From assembly GCA_903873715.1 (NCBI GenBank), contig CAIQPS010000005.1, positions 1 to 61,143 of the forward strand: a DNA stretch of 61,143 bases. The letters run 5' to 3'. The position numbers and the translations under genes are program-made. The stretch comes from an uncultured Actinomycetes bacterium (lineage in GTDB: Bacteria; Actinomycetota; Thermoleophilia; RBG-16-64-13). This document shows positions 31,158 through 39,644 of this stretch, in pieces (within the stretch, counting starts at the first letter, position 1; the number at the start of each line of letters is the position of its first letter). The notes under the pieces were generated by a model. It was not told the origin of the DNA. It did no database searches and worked only from the letters and a program-made list of their open reading frames with translations.

Positions 31158-32324
31158 TCAGACCAGCCGGCGCACGATACCGGCGATGTCCTCTTCCGAC
31201 GGGTCCCGCGGGTTGGTGGGCCGCTGGGCGCTGTCCATGGTCTCCCGCACGATGATGGGCACGTGGCTCTCCTGGAAGCCCATATCCCGCAAGCGGCCGG
31301 CGATGCCGATCCGGACCAGCAGATCCTGCAGTTGGGCGTAACCCTCGCCGGGCGCGCCGCCCCCCGCGGAGTCGTCGCCGGTGAGACCCATGGCCCTGAA
31401 GACCGCCGCCATCTTCTCTCCCACCGCCGGCGCGTTGTACTCGAGCACCACCGGTAGACACATCCCGACGGCCTGGCCGTGCGGCATGTGGTAGAGCGCG
31501 CACAGCGGCATGGCCATGGCGTGACAGAGCCCGAGTTTGGAGTTCATGCCCGCCGTCATGGCCATGGTGGCGCCTATCTGCATCTTCTCGCGCAGATCCA
31601 GGTCGCTGCCGTCGGCACAGGCCGCCGCGATGTTGCGGCTGAGCAACTCGATGGCCCGCCGTGAGAACATCTCGCTGGCCGGTGACGCGCCCTTGGAGAT
31701 GTACGACTCGGTGGCGTGCACCAGGGCGTCGGTGCCGCTGGCGGCGGTCACTTTGGGCGGCATGGAGACGGTCATGAGCGGGTCGGTGAGGGCGACCGTC
31801 GGGCAGATGCGGTGGCTGATCACCAGGAACTTGGTGTGCCGCTCCTCGTCGATGAGCACCACCCCGTCGGATATCTCGCTGCCGGTGCCCGAGGTGGTCG
31901 GCACGGTGACGATCTTCATGGAGGGGACCGCCGGCACCTTGTCCACGCCGGCATAGTCGCGGATGTGGCCGCCGAACGAGGCGATCACGGCGAGGCCCTT
32001 CGAGACGTCCAGCACGCTGCCGCCCCCCACCGCCACGATGGAGTCGAACCGCTTGAGATCGACATCGCGGATGATGGAGTCGAACAGGGCCACGGTCGGC
32101 TCGTAGTCGACGGCGTCGCAGACGGCGTACTCGAGACCCGCGCCGCGCAAAGAAGCGAGCACCGGCTCCACGACGCCCAGGGAGAGCAGCAACTTGTCGG
32201 TGAGCACCAGCGGGGCTCGGCAGCCCAGCCCTCTGAGCACGGCGCCGGCCTGTCCGGCCTGCCCCCTGCCGTGCCGCCAGACCGTCGGGAAGTCGAACGA
32301 TGGGACGAGGGCGGGGTCGCCCAT
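31158..32324 (-). CDS. Iron-containing alcohol dehydrogenase
   Basis: A 388-residue Fe-type alcohol dehydrogenase, only distantly like the one at 12183. GGGSVLDVSK is the nucleotide motif; GTDALVHATESY, CHAMAMPLCALYHMPHGQAVG supply the metal ligands Asp and His. PTTSGTGSE is conserved. GAGGAG precedes the ATG at 32324. It is the last gene of the aldehyde:ferredoxin oxidoreductase operon, so it may reduce the aldehyde made there to an alcohol, or the reverse. Confidence 0.85.
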   Translation of the reverse strand: MGDPALVPSFDFPTVWRHGRGQAGQAGAVLRGLGCRAPLVLTDKLLLSLGVVEPVLASLRGAGLEYAVCDAVDYEPTVALFDSIIRDVDLKRFDSIVAVGGGSVLDVSKGLAVIASFGGHIRDYAGVDKVPAVPSMKIVTVPTTSGTGSEISDGVVLIDEERHTKFLVISHRICPTVALTDPLMTVSMPPKVTAASGTDALVHATESYISKGASPASEMFSRRAIELLSRNIAAACADGSDLDLREKMQIGATMAMTAGMNSKLGLCHAMAMPLCALYHMPHGQAVGMCLPVVLEYNAPAVGEKMAAVFRAMGLTGDDSAGGGAPGEGYAQLQDLLVRIGIAGRLRDMGFQESHVPIIVRETMDSAQRPTNPRDPSEEDIAGIVRRLV

Positions 32325-32337
32325 GCCGGTCTCCTCT

Positions 32338-33237
32338 CTACTCGATGGTCACGCCGGTCGTGTGCTCGACCCAGCGGACCATCTCGCTGATACTGCTGCC
32401 CGTGCCCGCGAAGTCCGCGGCGGCCTGCCACAACTGCTGCCCGGTGCCCGACAGCGGAGCGGGGATCCCCGCCTCTCGTGCCAGGCGCATGGCTATGCCG
32501 ACATCCTTCAACATCAACTCGAGCTTGAAGGCATCGTCGAACGCCCGGTTGGTTATGCGCTGCCGGATGTGGGTCTGGCTGATCCACGACATGCCGGTGG
32601 AGACGTTGAGAACGTCGGTCATGACGTTCGGATCGAGTCCCAGCTTGGTCCCGATGGCCAGGCCCTCCGCGGTGGCCATGAAGGTCATGGCGGTGATCAT
32701 GTTGTTGAGGCACTTCATGGTGTGCCCGGCACCGAGGCCGCCCAGATGGAACGCCTGCTTGCCCATGACGTCGAGCAGCGGCGTGACCCGGTCGAGATCC
32801 TGCTGTTCCGCCCCCACCATGAACACCAGGGTGCCGGTCTCGGCCCCGAGTCGAGCGCCGGACACCGGCGCGTCCACCATAGCGATGCCGCGGTCCGCCA
32901 GGGCCGCCGCAGTGTCCTTGGTGAGCCACGGTTCCGACGACGAGGTGTCGAGGAGCAGGGCGCCTTCCCGCAGGCCGTGGACCAACCCGTCCTCACCGAG
33001 TGCGACTTCCTGCACGTATCGACCGGACGGGAGCATGGTGACGACGATGTCCGCAGCGCGCGCCACCTCCACGGGCGATGCCGCCACCTGGAGGCCGCCG
33101 GCCGCGGCGGCGGCCCGCGCAGCGGCCGCCGGGTCCTTGTCGTACACGGTCACGGCGTAGCCGGCCTTGGCCAGGTTGTCCGCCATGGGCAGCCCCATGA
33201 CGCCCAGGCCCACAAAACCGAGGCGTGGTGCGCTCAT
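32338..33237 (-). CDS. 3-hydroxyisobutyrate-dehydrogenase-like NAD(P) enzyme
   Basis: A 299-residue beta-hydroxyacid dehydrogenase. GFVGLGVMGLPMA is the NAD(P) motif, DAPVSGARLGAETG the substrate-binding loop, and Lys in GHTMKCLNN the catalytic base. The family includes 3-hydroxyisobutyrate, tartronate semialdehyde and succinate semialdehyde (GHB) reductases; the exact substrate is not readable. AAGGAG seven bases before the ATG at 33237 fixes the start. Its operon partners all act on aldehydes or alcohols. Confidence 0.88.
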   Translation of the reverse strand: MSAPRLGFVGLGVMGLPMADNLAKAGYAVTVYDKDPAAAARAAAAAGGLQVAASPVEVARAADIVVTMLPSGRYVQEVALGEDGLVHGLREGALLLDTSSSEPWLTKDTAAALADRGIAMVDAPVSGARLGAETGTLVFMVGAEQQDLDRVTPLLDVMGKQAFHLGGLGAGHTMKCLNNMITAMTFMATAEGLAIGTKLGLDPNVMTDVLNVSTGMSWISQTHIRQRITNRAFDDAFKLELMLKDVGIAMRLAREAGIPAPLSGTGQQLWQAAADFAGTGSSISEMVRWVEHTTGVTIE

Positions 33238-33266
33238 GCCCCCGCTCCTTGCGTCGGTGACAGCGA

Positions 33267-33548
33267 TCAACCGCCGCCGAGCGGCAGCACTACGACGATC
33301 TCATCTCCATCCTCAAGAGTGGCCGTCTCGTCGGTGAGGCTCCCGCCACCGTTCAGCGACACGAGCATCCGCCGGGAGAACGCTCCCCTCGAAGGGTCCC
33401 ACGCCCACACCGGCAGCCGTCCCGCCACCGTCGGGGTTATGGCATCGAGGACATCACGGTAGGTCGCACCCGCCGGCAGTTCGACCGGAAGCGCGGCCGC
33501 ACCGACCTGGTCCCTCAGTGCCCCGAGAAACTTGACGGTCACCTTCAT
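33267..33548 (-). CDS. MoaD/ThiS-like sulfur carrier protein
   Basis: A 93-residue ubiquitin-fold protein ending in LPLGGG, the diglycine tail that is adenylated and thiocarboxylated to give sulfur to molybdopterin. VTVKFLGALRDQVG at the N-terminus is typical of MoaD. A MoaD paralogue beside a tungsten aldehyde oxidoreductase is a familiar arrangement and suggests a dedicated pterin supply for that enzyme. It lies 19 bases after the oxidoreductase gene. Confidence 0.85.
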   Translation of the reverse strand: MKVTVKFLGALRDQVGAAALPVELPAGATYRDVLDAITPTVAGRLPVWAWDPSRGAFSRRMLVSLNGGGSLTDETATLEDGDEIVVVLPLGGG

Positions 33549-33567
33549 CCGCGAGAGCCCCGTTCTG

Positions 33568-35433
33568 CTATGCGATCCCCAGCGCGGCCAGCGTCTTGTC
33601 GGTGGGCCAGCCGGTCTTCGCGTCCCATCCCATGGCTTCGTAATACCCCTCGCGGAGCATCTCGAACGGCGGCGGCGTGGCCCCGGCGGCCGGACCGGCC
33701 ACCAAGGGATCGAGGAACCGCTTGGGCAGCTGGAACGAGTCGTGAGCGACGCCTTCCCGGGCGTTGAACGCGTGCCTGGCGGTCAGGATGCGCCTGCCCG
33801 CGGTGAGGCCTTCGGCCCAATCGATGTCCCAGCCGGTGACCGGCGCGATGAGTTCCGCGACGGGCGGCGCGTAGAACTGGGCGTAGAGGGCGCACAGACC
33901 GGCCGAGCTGAGCAGCTGGTAGAAGGACGCGCCGCGCACGTAGAGGTCGGGCTTCTTCTCCCATTCCCCGAAGGCCGACGTGCCGTCCGTCTGCAGGAGC
34001 GGGTCGCTGCCGAGCGCCGTGCCGCCCTCGAGAGCGGACATGGGTGCCGGGCCCAGATGGTTTGCCGGCTGGGCGTCGGCGATGTAGTGGGTACCGTGCG
34101 CCGGGGACAGACGGGGATCGTGGAACGGGATGGCCCGCCCCGCTACCGTCATCGCATACTGCTCGCTGCCCTTGCCGATCTGGTCGGCCGCGTACTTGGC
34201 CCCGTCCGCCAGGATCGCGCCGAAGCCTTCCCGCGCGCCGATCTGCCGGGTGAGTTCCACCATGGCGACAGGGTCGCCCCACTTGAGCTCCAGGCCCCCG
34301 GTGTCGCCCGCGTCGATCAGGCCGTTCTCGAAGCACTCGATGGCGAAGGCGACCGAGCCGCCCACACCCATGGTGTCGATGCCGTAGCGGTTGCAGATCT
34401 CGTTGGCCTTGATGATCGCTTCCACCAGATCGTTGTGGCAGTTGGGGCCGAGCGCCGCGAGGGTCTCGTACTCGGGCCGATGGACCTCGCCGTCGGTGGC
34501 GTACGGGCCTTCAGCGATCTCGATGAGAGCGCCGCACCGCACCGGGCAGGTGTGGCACCCGTAGGATTTAAGCTTGTAGACGTCCATCTTGGCCGCGTCG
34601 AGGTTGTCGCACGTCGGCATGGCGTCGGTGCCTGTGGATGCCCAGTTGTCGGTGGGGCAGTCGCCGATGGAGAGGAGGAAGCTCGTGGCGCCCCCGGTGC
34701 CGGCAGCGGTCAGACCCTGATGGAACGGGCTGTTCTTCAGCTCGTCGCCGTAACGCTTCTGGATCTCGCGCAGGCCTTCCTTGTCGGCCACGGGCAGGCG
34801 GCCGGTCTTGCCGCCCCGGACCGCGATGGCTTTGAGCTTCTTGGACCCCATGACGGCGCCGACGCCCGAGCGGGCCGCGATGCGCCCCTTCTCGTTCACG
34901 ATGCCGGCCAGGAGCGACAGCTTCTCGCCCGCCGGGCCCACGCAGGTGACGGTCCAGGAACCGGGCTCGCCCAGCTTCTCCTGGATCGCGTCCTCGGTCT
35001 CGTACGTATCCATCCCCCACAGATCGTCCGCGGGGACGATACGGGCCTTGCCCTGGTCGATGACAATGCAGACAGGGGTCGCAGCGGCCCCGGTGACGAA
35101 CAGCCCGTCATAGCCCGCGAACTTCAGTTCCGGGCCCCAGGTGCCGCCGGAGTTGGAGTCGGCCCAGGCGCCGGTGAGCGGCGACTTGCAGGCCACCGTA
35201 TAGCGGCCGCCGCCGTACACGCCGGTCCCGGTGAGCGGCCCGGTGGTGAAGGCCAGCATGTTCTCGGGCCCCAGCGGGTCGATGTCGGCCTTGGTCCGCT
35301 CGAGGATAGTCGCGACGGCCAGACCAGTCCCCCCGATCCACTTGCGGTAGTAAGCGTCGTCGCGGGTCTCTTCGCTCACAGCGCCGGTCGTCAGATCGAC
35401 GAAAAGGACTTTCCCCACAAATCCGTTGGCCAT
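33568..35433 (-). CDS. aor: Tungsten-dependent aldehyde:ferredoxin oxidoreductase
   Basis: A 621-residue cytoplasmic enzyme interconverting aldehydes and carboxylic acids with ferredoxin. The N-terminus MANGFVGKVLFVDLTTG and the stretches GGGRYTVACKSPLTG and GIVNEKGRIAARSGVGAVMGSK are AOR-family signatures for the bis-pterin tungsten site. The [4Fe-4S] ligands are in CHTCPVRCG with the fourth Cys in SSAGLCALY. AAGGGGGAG five bases before the ATG at 35433 fixes the start. It heads an operon with MoaD, a 3-hydroxyisobutyrate-dehydrogenase-like enzyme and an alcohol dehydrogenase, which fits acid-to-alcohol reduction or the reverse. Confidence 0.93.
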   Translation of the reverse strand: MANGFVGKVLFVDLTTGAVSEETRDDAYYRKWIGGTGLAVATILERTKADIDPLGPENMLAFTTGPLTGTGVYGGGRYTVACKSPLTGAWADSNSGGTWGPELKFAGYDGLFVTGAAATPVCIVIDQGKARIVPADDLWGMDTYETEDAIQEKLGEPGSWTVTCVGPAGEKLSLLAGIVNEKGRIAARSGVGAVMGSKKLKAIAVRGGKTGRLPVADKEGLREIQKRYGDELKNSPFHQGLTAAGTGGATSFLLSIGDCPTDNWASTGTDAMPTCDNLDAAKMDVYKLKSYGCHTCPVRCGALIEIAEGPYATDGEVHRPEYETLAALGPNCHNDLVEAIIKANEICNRYGIDTMGVGGSVAFAIECFENGLIDAGDTGGLELKWGDPVAMVELTRQIGAREGFGAILADGAKYAADQIGKGSEQYAMTVAGRAIPFHDPRLSPAHGTHYIADAQPANHLGPAPMSALEGGTALGSDPLLQTDGTSAFGEWEKKPDLYVRGASFYQLLSSAGLCALYAQFYAPPVAELIAPVTGWDIDWAEGLTAGRRILTARHAFNAREGVAHDSFQLPKRFLDPLVAGPAAGATPPPFEMLREGYYEAMGWDAKTGWPTDKTLAALGIA

Positions 35434-35663
35434 CGGTTCTCCCCCTTGAGTCTGAGTATGACCACCGATGAATATACCTGTTTTACGGGCCGCCGTGAGG
35501 CCAAAAGGTGTGAGAGCCGGCGCTCTTTGGTGCACCACTTACTGTACATTACTTGGTTTGCAAGATTTGTTGCACCGACTGTCGCCTGCCGCGCTTGACA
35601 CCCGGCGTGGCAAGCCATAGCGTATCCGCGCACCAAGGCACGACAGCACGAAACGAGGTCCTC

Positions 35664-36431
35664 ATGGCCCCTGGAAGACTCGACGGGAAAGTCGCCCTCA
35701 TCACCGGCGCGGGCGCGGGCATCGGTGCCTGCACGGCCGAGTTGTTCGCACAGGAAGGCGCGACCCTGGTCCTCAACGACCTGCGCGAGGACGGCATCGC
35801 CGCGCTGGCAGAGAAGATCACGGCCGCCGGCGGCAAGGCCATCGCCGTCACCGGCAATGTGACGGCGCGGGAGGACGTCGCCAGAGTGGTCGCCGAGGCC
35901 GTCGCTGCCTACGGGCGCATCGACGTGCTGGTGAACAACGCCGGCATCTCCGACAAGCACTCTCCGGCCATCCGGACCAGCGACGAACTGTGGGACAAGG
36001 TCGTCTCCACGAACCTCACCGGCGTCTTCTACTTCTGCCGGGAGGTCCTCCCCCACATGGTGGCACAGGGCAGCGGCTCCATCGTCAACCTGGGCTCCAT
36101 CGGCGGCGTGTACCACTGCGCCGGCGTGGCCTACTCCGCGGCCAAGGCCGGGGTCAACGGCCTCACCAGGAACATCGCCCTGCAGTACGCGGGCAGCGGC
36201 ATCCGCTGTAACTCGGTGAACCCGGGCCCGACGTCCACCTCGATGATCTCCCCCGAGATGTTCGCATCCGGCGACCAGGAGATGATGCGGATCACGGGCG
36301 AGCACATGTACCTTGCCGCCGGCGAGTGCGAGCCCATCGACCAGGCGAGAGCCATCCTGTTCTTCGCCAGCGACGAGTCGCGGTACATCACCGGGCAGTG
36401 GCTGGTCATCGATAGGGGCGTCTGCCTGTAA
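35664..36431 (+). CDS. Short-chain dehydrogenase/reductase
   Basis: A 255-residue classical SDR. GAGAGIG is the dinucleotide motif, LVNNAG the structural motif, and Ser in NLGSIGG with YSAAK forms the catalytic triad. DRGVC near the end replaces the more usual DGG. The N-terminal Asp after the second strand (VLNDLR) suggests NAD+ rather than NADP+. GAGG five bases before the ATG at 35664 marks the start. It is divergent from aor with a 230-base gap. The substrate is unknown. Confidence 0.88.
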   Translation: MAPGRLDGKVALITGAGAGIGACTAELFAQEGATLVLNDLREDGIAALAEKITAAGGKAIAVTGNVTAREDVARVVAEAVAAYGRIDVLVNNAGISDKHSPAIRTSDELWDKVVSTNLTGVFYFCREVLPHMVAQGSGSIVNLGSIGGVYHCAGVAYSAAKAGVNGLTRNIALQYAGSGIRCNSVNPGPTSTSMISPEMFASGDQEMMRITGEHMYLAAGECEPIDQARAILFFASDESRYITGQWLVIDRGVCL

Positions 36432-36463
36432 GGGCGGGCCTCCGGCCGGAAGGAGCTCGACCC

Positions 36464-36988
36464 TTGCCGAACGAGCCACTCGCGTCCCTTTCCAGGGAGA
36501 CGCTGATCAAGCTGCTGGAGGCCTACTCCCGCAACTGGAAGTCGCTGGACGCCCTGTGGTTCGGCGCGGTCGAGGCGGAGTCCGGGCTGGACACCGCGGT
36601 GCGTCTCGACCTGGACAACTGGCGGGTGCAGGCGGTGAGCGAGGCCCGGCGCCTCAAAGAGGCGCTGGCCCTCACCGAGACCGGCCCGGCCGCCGTGCTG
36701 AAGGTGCTCTCGTTCATGACCTGGCAGCTGACCTCGGACCTCTTCGAGTACGAGATGGACACCCCCGACCGAGCCGTGATCCGCTACCGTACGTGCGCGG
36801 TCCAGGAGGGGCGAACGCGGGCGGACAAGCCCACGTTCCCCTGCAAGGAGATGAAGCTCACGTTGCTGTCGAGCATCGCTTCGGTCGTCGATCCGGCGGT
36901 GAAGGTGTCCTGCCTGTCCGGCCCGCCGGACCCTCCCGGAGCCGGCTACTGGTGCAGGTGGGAACTCACCGTCACGGCGCCGCTCTGA
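36464..36988 (+). CDS. DUF6125-like protein
   Basis: A 174-residue soluble protein. YSRNWKSLDALWFGAVEA, LDNWRVQAVSEARRLKEAL, DKPTFPCKEM and CLSGPPDPP are reminiscent of the DUF6125 family (from memory; not a sure match). The Cys residues in TFPCKE and SCLSGPP recur at conserved-looking places and might bind metal. TTG at 36464 has AAGGAG eight bases upstream, which is convincing. It follows the SDR gene by 32 bases, so they are probably co-transcribed. Its 3' end overlaps the convergent gene by 17 bases. Confidence 0.68.
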   Translation: MPNEPLASLSRETLIKLLEAYSRNWKSLDALWFGAVEAESGLDTAVRLDLDNWRVQAVSEARRLKEALALTETGPAAVLKVLSFMTWQLTSDLFEYEMDTPDRAVIRYRTCAVQEGRTRADKPTFPCKEMKLTLLSSIASVVDPAVKVSCLSGPPDPPGAGYWCRWELTVTAPL

Positions 36989-39500
36989 GCGTCCCCCAGA
37001 TGTCGACGGCGTCCAGGGTCAGGTACTCGGAGGCCGCGCTCAGCGAGCTGCGGACGAGCTGGAGCGTGTGGTTCCCCGCGGGTATCGTCCCGCTCGACCA
37101 GATCTTGGTGTTGTAGATGGCGCTCGGCGCTGCCAGGTCGATCGTGGCCTTCTTCACTCCGTCGAGGAACACGGCGACCACCCCGGTGGTGGTGCCCTTC
37201 ATGCCGTAGTAGTCGATCTGGGTGCCGTTGAAGTAGATGGTGGCTGAGGCCCCGGACGTGCTCGACCGGCCGTAGCTCCCGCCCGAGGCGCCGGTCGCGG
37301 CGAAGTCGGTCCAGGTCCCCCATTTGACGATGTCTCCGTCGGTCTGCTCGTGACGCCCGTGCGACGCGACCACGATCTTGCTGACGAACGCGTCGACCGC
37401 CAGGTTGTGGCTTAGATCGGGGCCCACCGTGACCGGGAAGTTGCTGAAGGAGGTCGTCCACCCGGTGACGTAGGCCGCGCCCGCCGAGTCGACGGCTATG
37501 CCGAGGCCCTTGTCGTTGTCGTCGCCGCCCAGGTATCCGCAGTAGGACAGCGAACTGCCGCTCGCCAACACTTTGGCGACGAAGGCGTCGCCGAAGTAGA
37601 TGAAGTCCGCGCCGTTGGGGGTGAGGTCGGGGCCGGACTTCTCCGGGAAGGTGGCTGCGGTGGAGAAGGTCTGGCCGATCACGTACGCGTTGGCCCCGGG
37701 ATCGAGGGCGATGCCGTAGGCGCTGTCGCGGTCGTTGCCTCCGATGTAGCCGCAGTAGGCGAGTGTGAGCCCGTCCGGGTTCACCTTGGCCACATAGGCG
37801 TCGCTTCCCCCGCCGTTGAAGGCGAGGTCCGGGCCGCCCTTCTCGGGGAAGGTGGCCTGCGTCGATCCCGTCGTGCCGGTGATGTACGCGGCCCCCGCTG
37901 AGTCGACAGCCACTCCCATCGCGTCGTCGGAGCCGCTCCCACCCACGTATCCGCAATAGATGAGACTGCCGCCGCCGATGGCCACCTTGGCCACGAAGGC
38001 GTCGTCGCCCCCGTTGTAGGTCAGGTCCGGCCCCACCTTCTCAGGGAAGCTGGACTGGCTCGAATTGGTCCATCCACTGATGTACGCGCGGCCGGAGGTA
38101 TCGACCGCGATGCCGGTCGCTTGGTCGTCGCCACTGCCACCCACGTAGCCGCAGTAGAGGAGCGAGCTCCCCGAGATGGCCACCTCGGCGACGAAGGCAT
38201 CCATGGCGCCGTTGTAGATGAGGTCCGGGCCGCCCTTCTCGGGGAAGGTGCCCGCGCTGGAGAACGTCCATCCGGCGATGAACGCGTGGCCGGCGGAGTC
38301 GACCTTCACGCCATTGGCGCCGTCGCCCTGGCTACCGCCCACGTAGCCGCAGTAGACGAGGCTGGTGCCCGTAGTGCTCACCTTGGCGATGAAGGCGTCA
38401 TCACCGCCGTTGTGGATGAGATCGGGCCCGCCCTTATCCGGGAAGGTGGCCGCCGTCGACGTGGTGCTGCCCACGACGTACGCGCAACCGCTGGAGTCGA
38501 CGGCTATCGCGTTGCCAAATTCGTAGCCGCTCCCGCCGATATAGCCGCAGTACACGAGGCCCGTGCCGTCGGCCTTCACCTTGGCGACCCAGGCGTCACC
38601 CAGGTCCTGGTCCACATCCCCGCCGTTGTAGCTGAGGTCCGGGCCGGCCTTCTCGGGGAAGCTCGCCTCGGTGGACACGGTGCTGCCCGCGATGTACGCG
38701 CAGCCCGACGCGTCGACTGCGATTCCGGCGCCGTTCTCATCCTCGCTGCCGCCGATGAAGCCGCAGTAGACGATCACGGCCGGGTCGATGACGAGCGGGA
38801 GCGAGCGGTCGTACGCGCCTACGCGGAAGCTGTAGCTCACCTGGTCGCCGTCCGTGGACGGCTCCAGCACATAGCGGGCGCTCACCGGCACCCGGGCGCC
38901 CTGCACTTCCTGATAGGCGACAGGGGCATCGTCCGTGAAGGACGCCACCGGGGTGCTCACCACCAGCTGGCCGGCGTCGTTGAGAGTCACCGCCGCTCCG
39001 CGATAGCCCAGGCGGATGTTCGCCGGGTCCGCGCCCGGCGCCACCACGAACTGGTGCTTGAGCCGGTCGTCGGTACCGCTGTAGACGAGATCGATGCCCG
39101 GCCACAGATCGGAGTAGGAGACTGACGAATAGGTGGGCAGGCCGGTCTTCCACTGGTCGGCCGAGCCTTTGAAGTACGAGATGACCGCCCCGGTCTCGCC
39201 GACGCCGGCGGGCGCCACCGCGCGGGCCCCGAGGAAGTCGAGCTTGACCGCCCACGGAGCGGCGCCCTTCTCAGTCAGGGCGAACGTGAGCCCCTGGGGG
39301 GTGAAGTAGACGGACTTGTCCTGCCCTTGGACGTAGTACGAGACGGCGCTATCGGACTGGCCCTGGTTCTGCACGAAGTAGAGGGGCATCCGCCCCCAGT
39401 CTGTGGCCGCCGGATCGGCCGAGGCCACGGCGGGCAGGAGAAGCCCGCATATCAGCGCGCACGCCACCCCTAGGACCAGAAGCAAGTTCCTGCGGCTCAC
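36972..39500 (-). CDS. Secreted seven-repeat SBBP beta-propeller protein
   Basis: An 842-residue exported protein. A Sec signal peptide runs from the GTG at 39500 to about residue 28 (LLLVLGVACALICGLLLP then ASA). After a 230-residue N-terminal domain (YFVQNQGQ, ISYFKGSADQWKTGLPTY, DLVYSGTDDRLKHQF) there are seven repeats of about 60 residues, each beginning YCGxxGG and containing SFPEKxGPDL, the SBBP motif; seven blades make a likely propeller. A C-terminal beta-sandwich (IYFNGTQIDYYGMKG, FLDGVKKATIDL, GNHTLQLV) resembles ligand- or sugar-binding modules. There is no lipobox or wall anchor. GGGGGG lies six bases before the start. Confidence 0.88.
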   Translation of the reverse strand: MSRRNLLLVLGVACALICGLLLPAVASADPAATDWGRMPLYFVQNQGQSDSAVSYYVQGQDKSVYFTPQGLTFALTEKGAAPWAVKLDFLGARAVAPAGVGETGAVISYFKGSADQWKTGLPTYSSVSYSDLWPGIDLVYSGTDDRLKHQFVVAPGADPANIRLGYRGAAVTLNDAGQLVVSTPVASFTDDAPVAYQEVQGARVPVSARYVLEPSTDGDQVSYSFRVGAYDRSLPLVIDPAVIVYCGFIGGSEDENGAGIAVDASGCAYIAGSTVSTEASFPEKAGPDLSYNGGDVDQDLGDAWVAKVKADGTGLVYCGYIGGSGYEFGNAIAVDSSGCAYVVGSTTSTAATFPDKGGPDLIHNGGDDAFIAKVSTTGTSLVYCGYVGGSQGDGANGVKVDSAGHAFIAGWTFSSAGTFPEKGGPDLIYNGAMDAFVAEVAISGSSLLYCGYVGGSGDDQATGIAVDTSGRAYISGWTNSSQSSFPEKVGPDLTYNGGDDAFVAKVAIGGGSLIYCGYVGGSGSDDAMGVAVDSAGAAYITGTTGSTQATFPEKGGPDLAFNGGGSDAYVAKVNPDGLTLAYCGYIGGNDRDSAYGIALDPGANAYVIGQTFSTAATFPEKSGPDLTPNGADFIYFGDAFVAKVLASGSSLSYCGYLGGDDNDKGLGIAVDSAGAAYVTGWTTSFSNFPVTVGPDLSHNLAVDAFVSKIVVASHGRHEQTDGDIVKWGTWTDFAATGASGGSYGRSSTSGASATIYFNGTQIDYYGMKGTTTGVVAVFLDGVKKATIDLAAPSAIYNTKIWSSGTIPAGNHTLQLVRSSLSAASEYLTLDAVDIWGTLRAAP

Positions 39501-39644
39501 GTCACTCCCCCCTGTCGTGCCGACCACACATTGCCGGACCGGCCCCATCTTATCTGATGGACCCATGCCGTGGGAGCCTCGGCGCTGCGCGGGCGGGCGG
39601 GGGCGCCGCCGGGCGCCGCAGACCCACCCGGCGCGGGCCGGCCC

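Noticed and set aside
37400-38800. Regular repeats that could look like a CRISPR array
   Set aside because: The repeat period is about 180 bases and stays in frame with protein repeats (YCGxxGG, SFPEKxGPDL). There are no short identical repeats with unique spacers.
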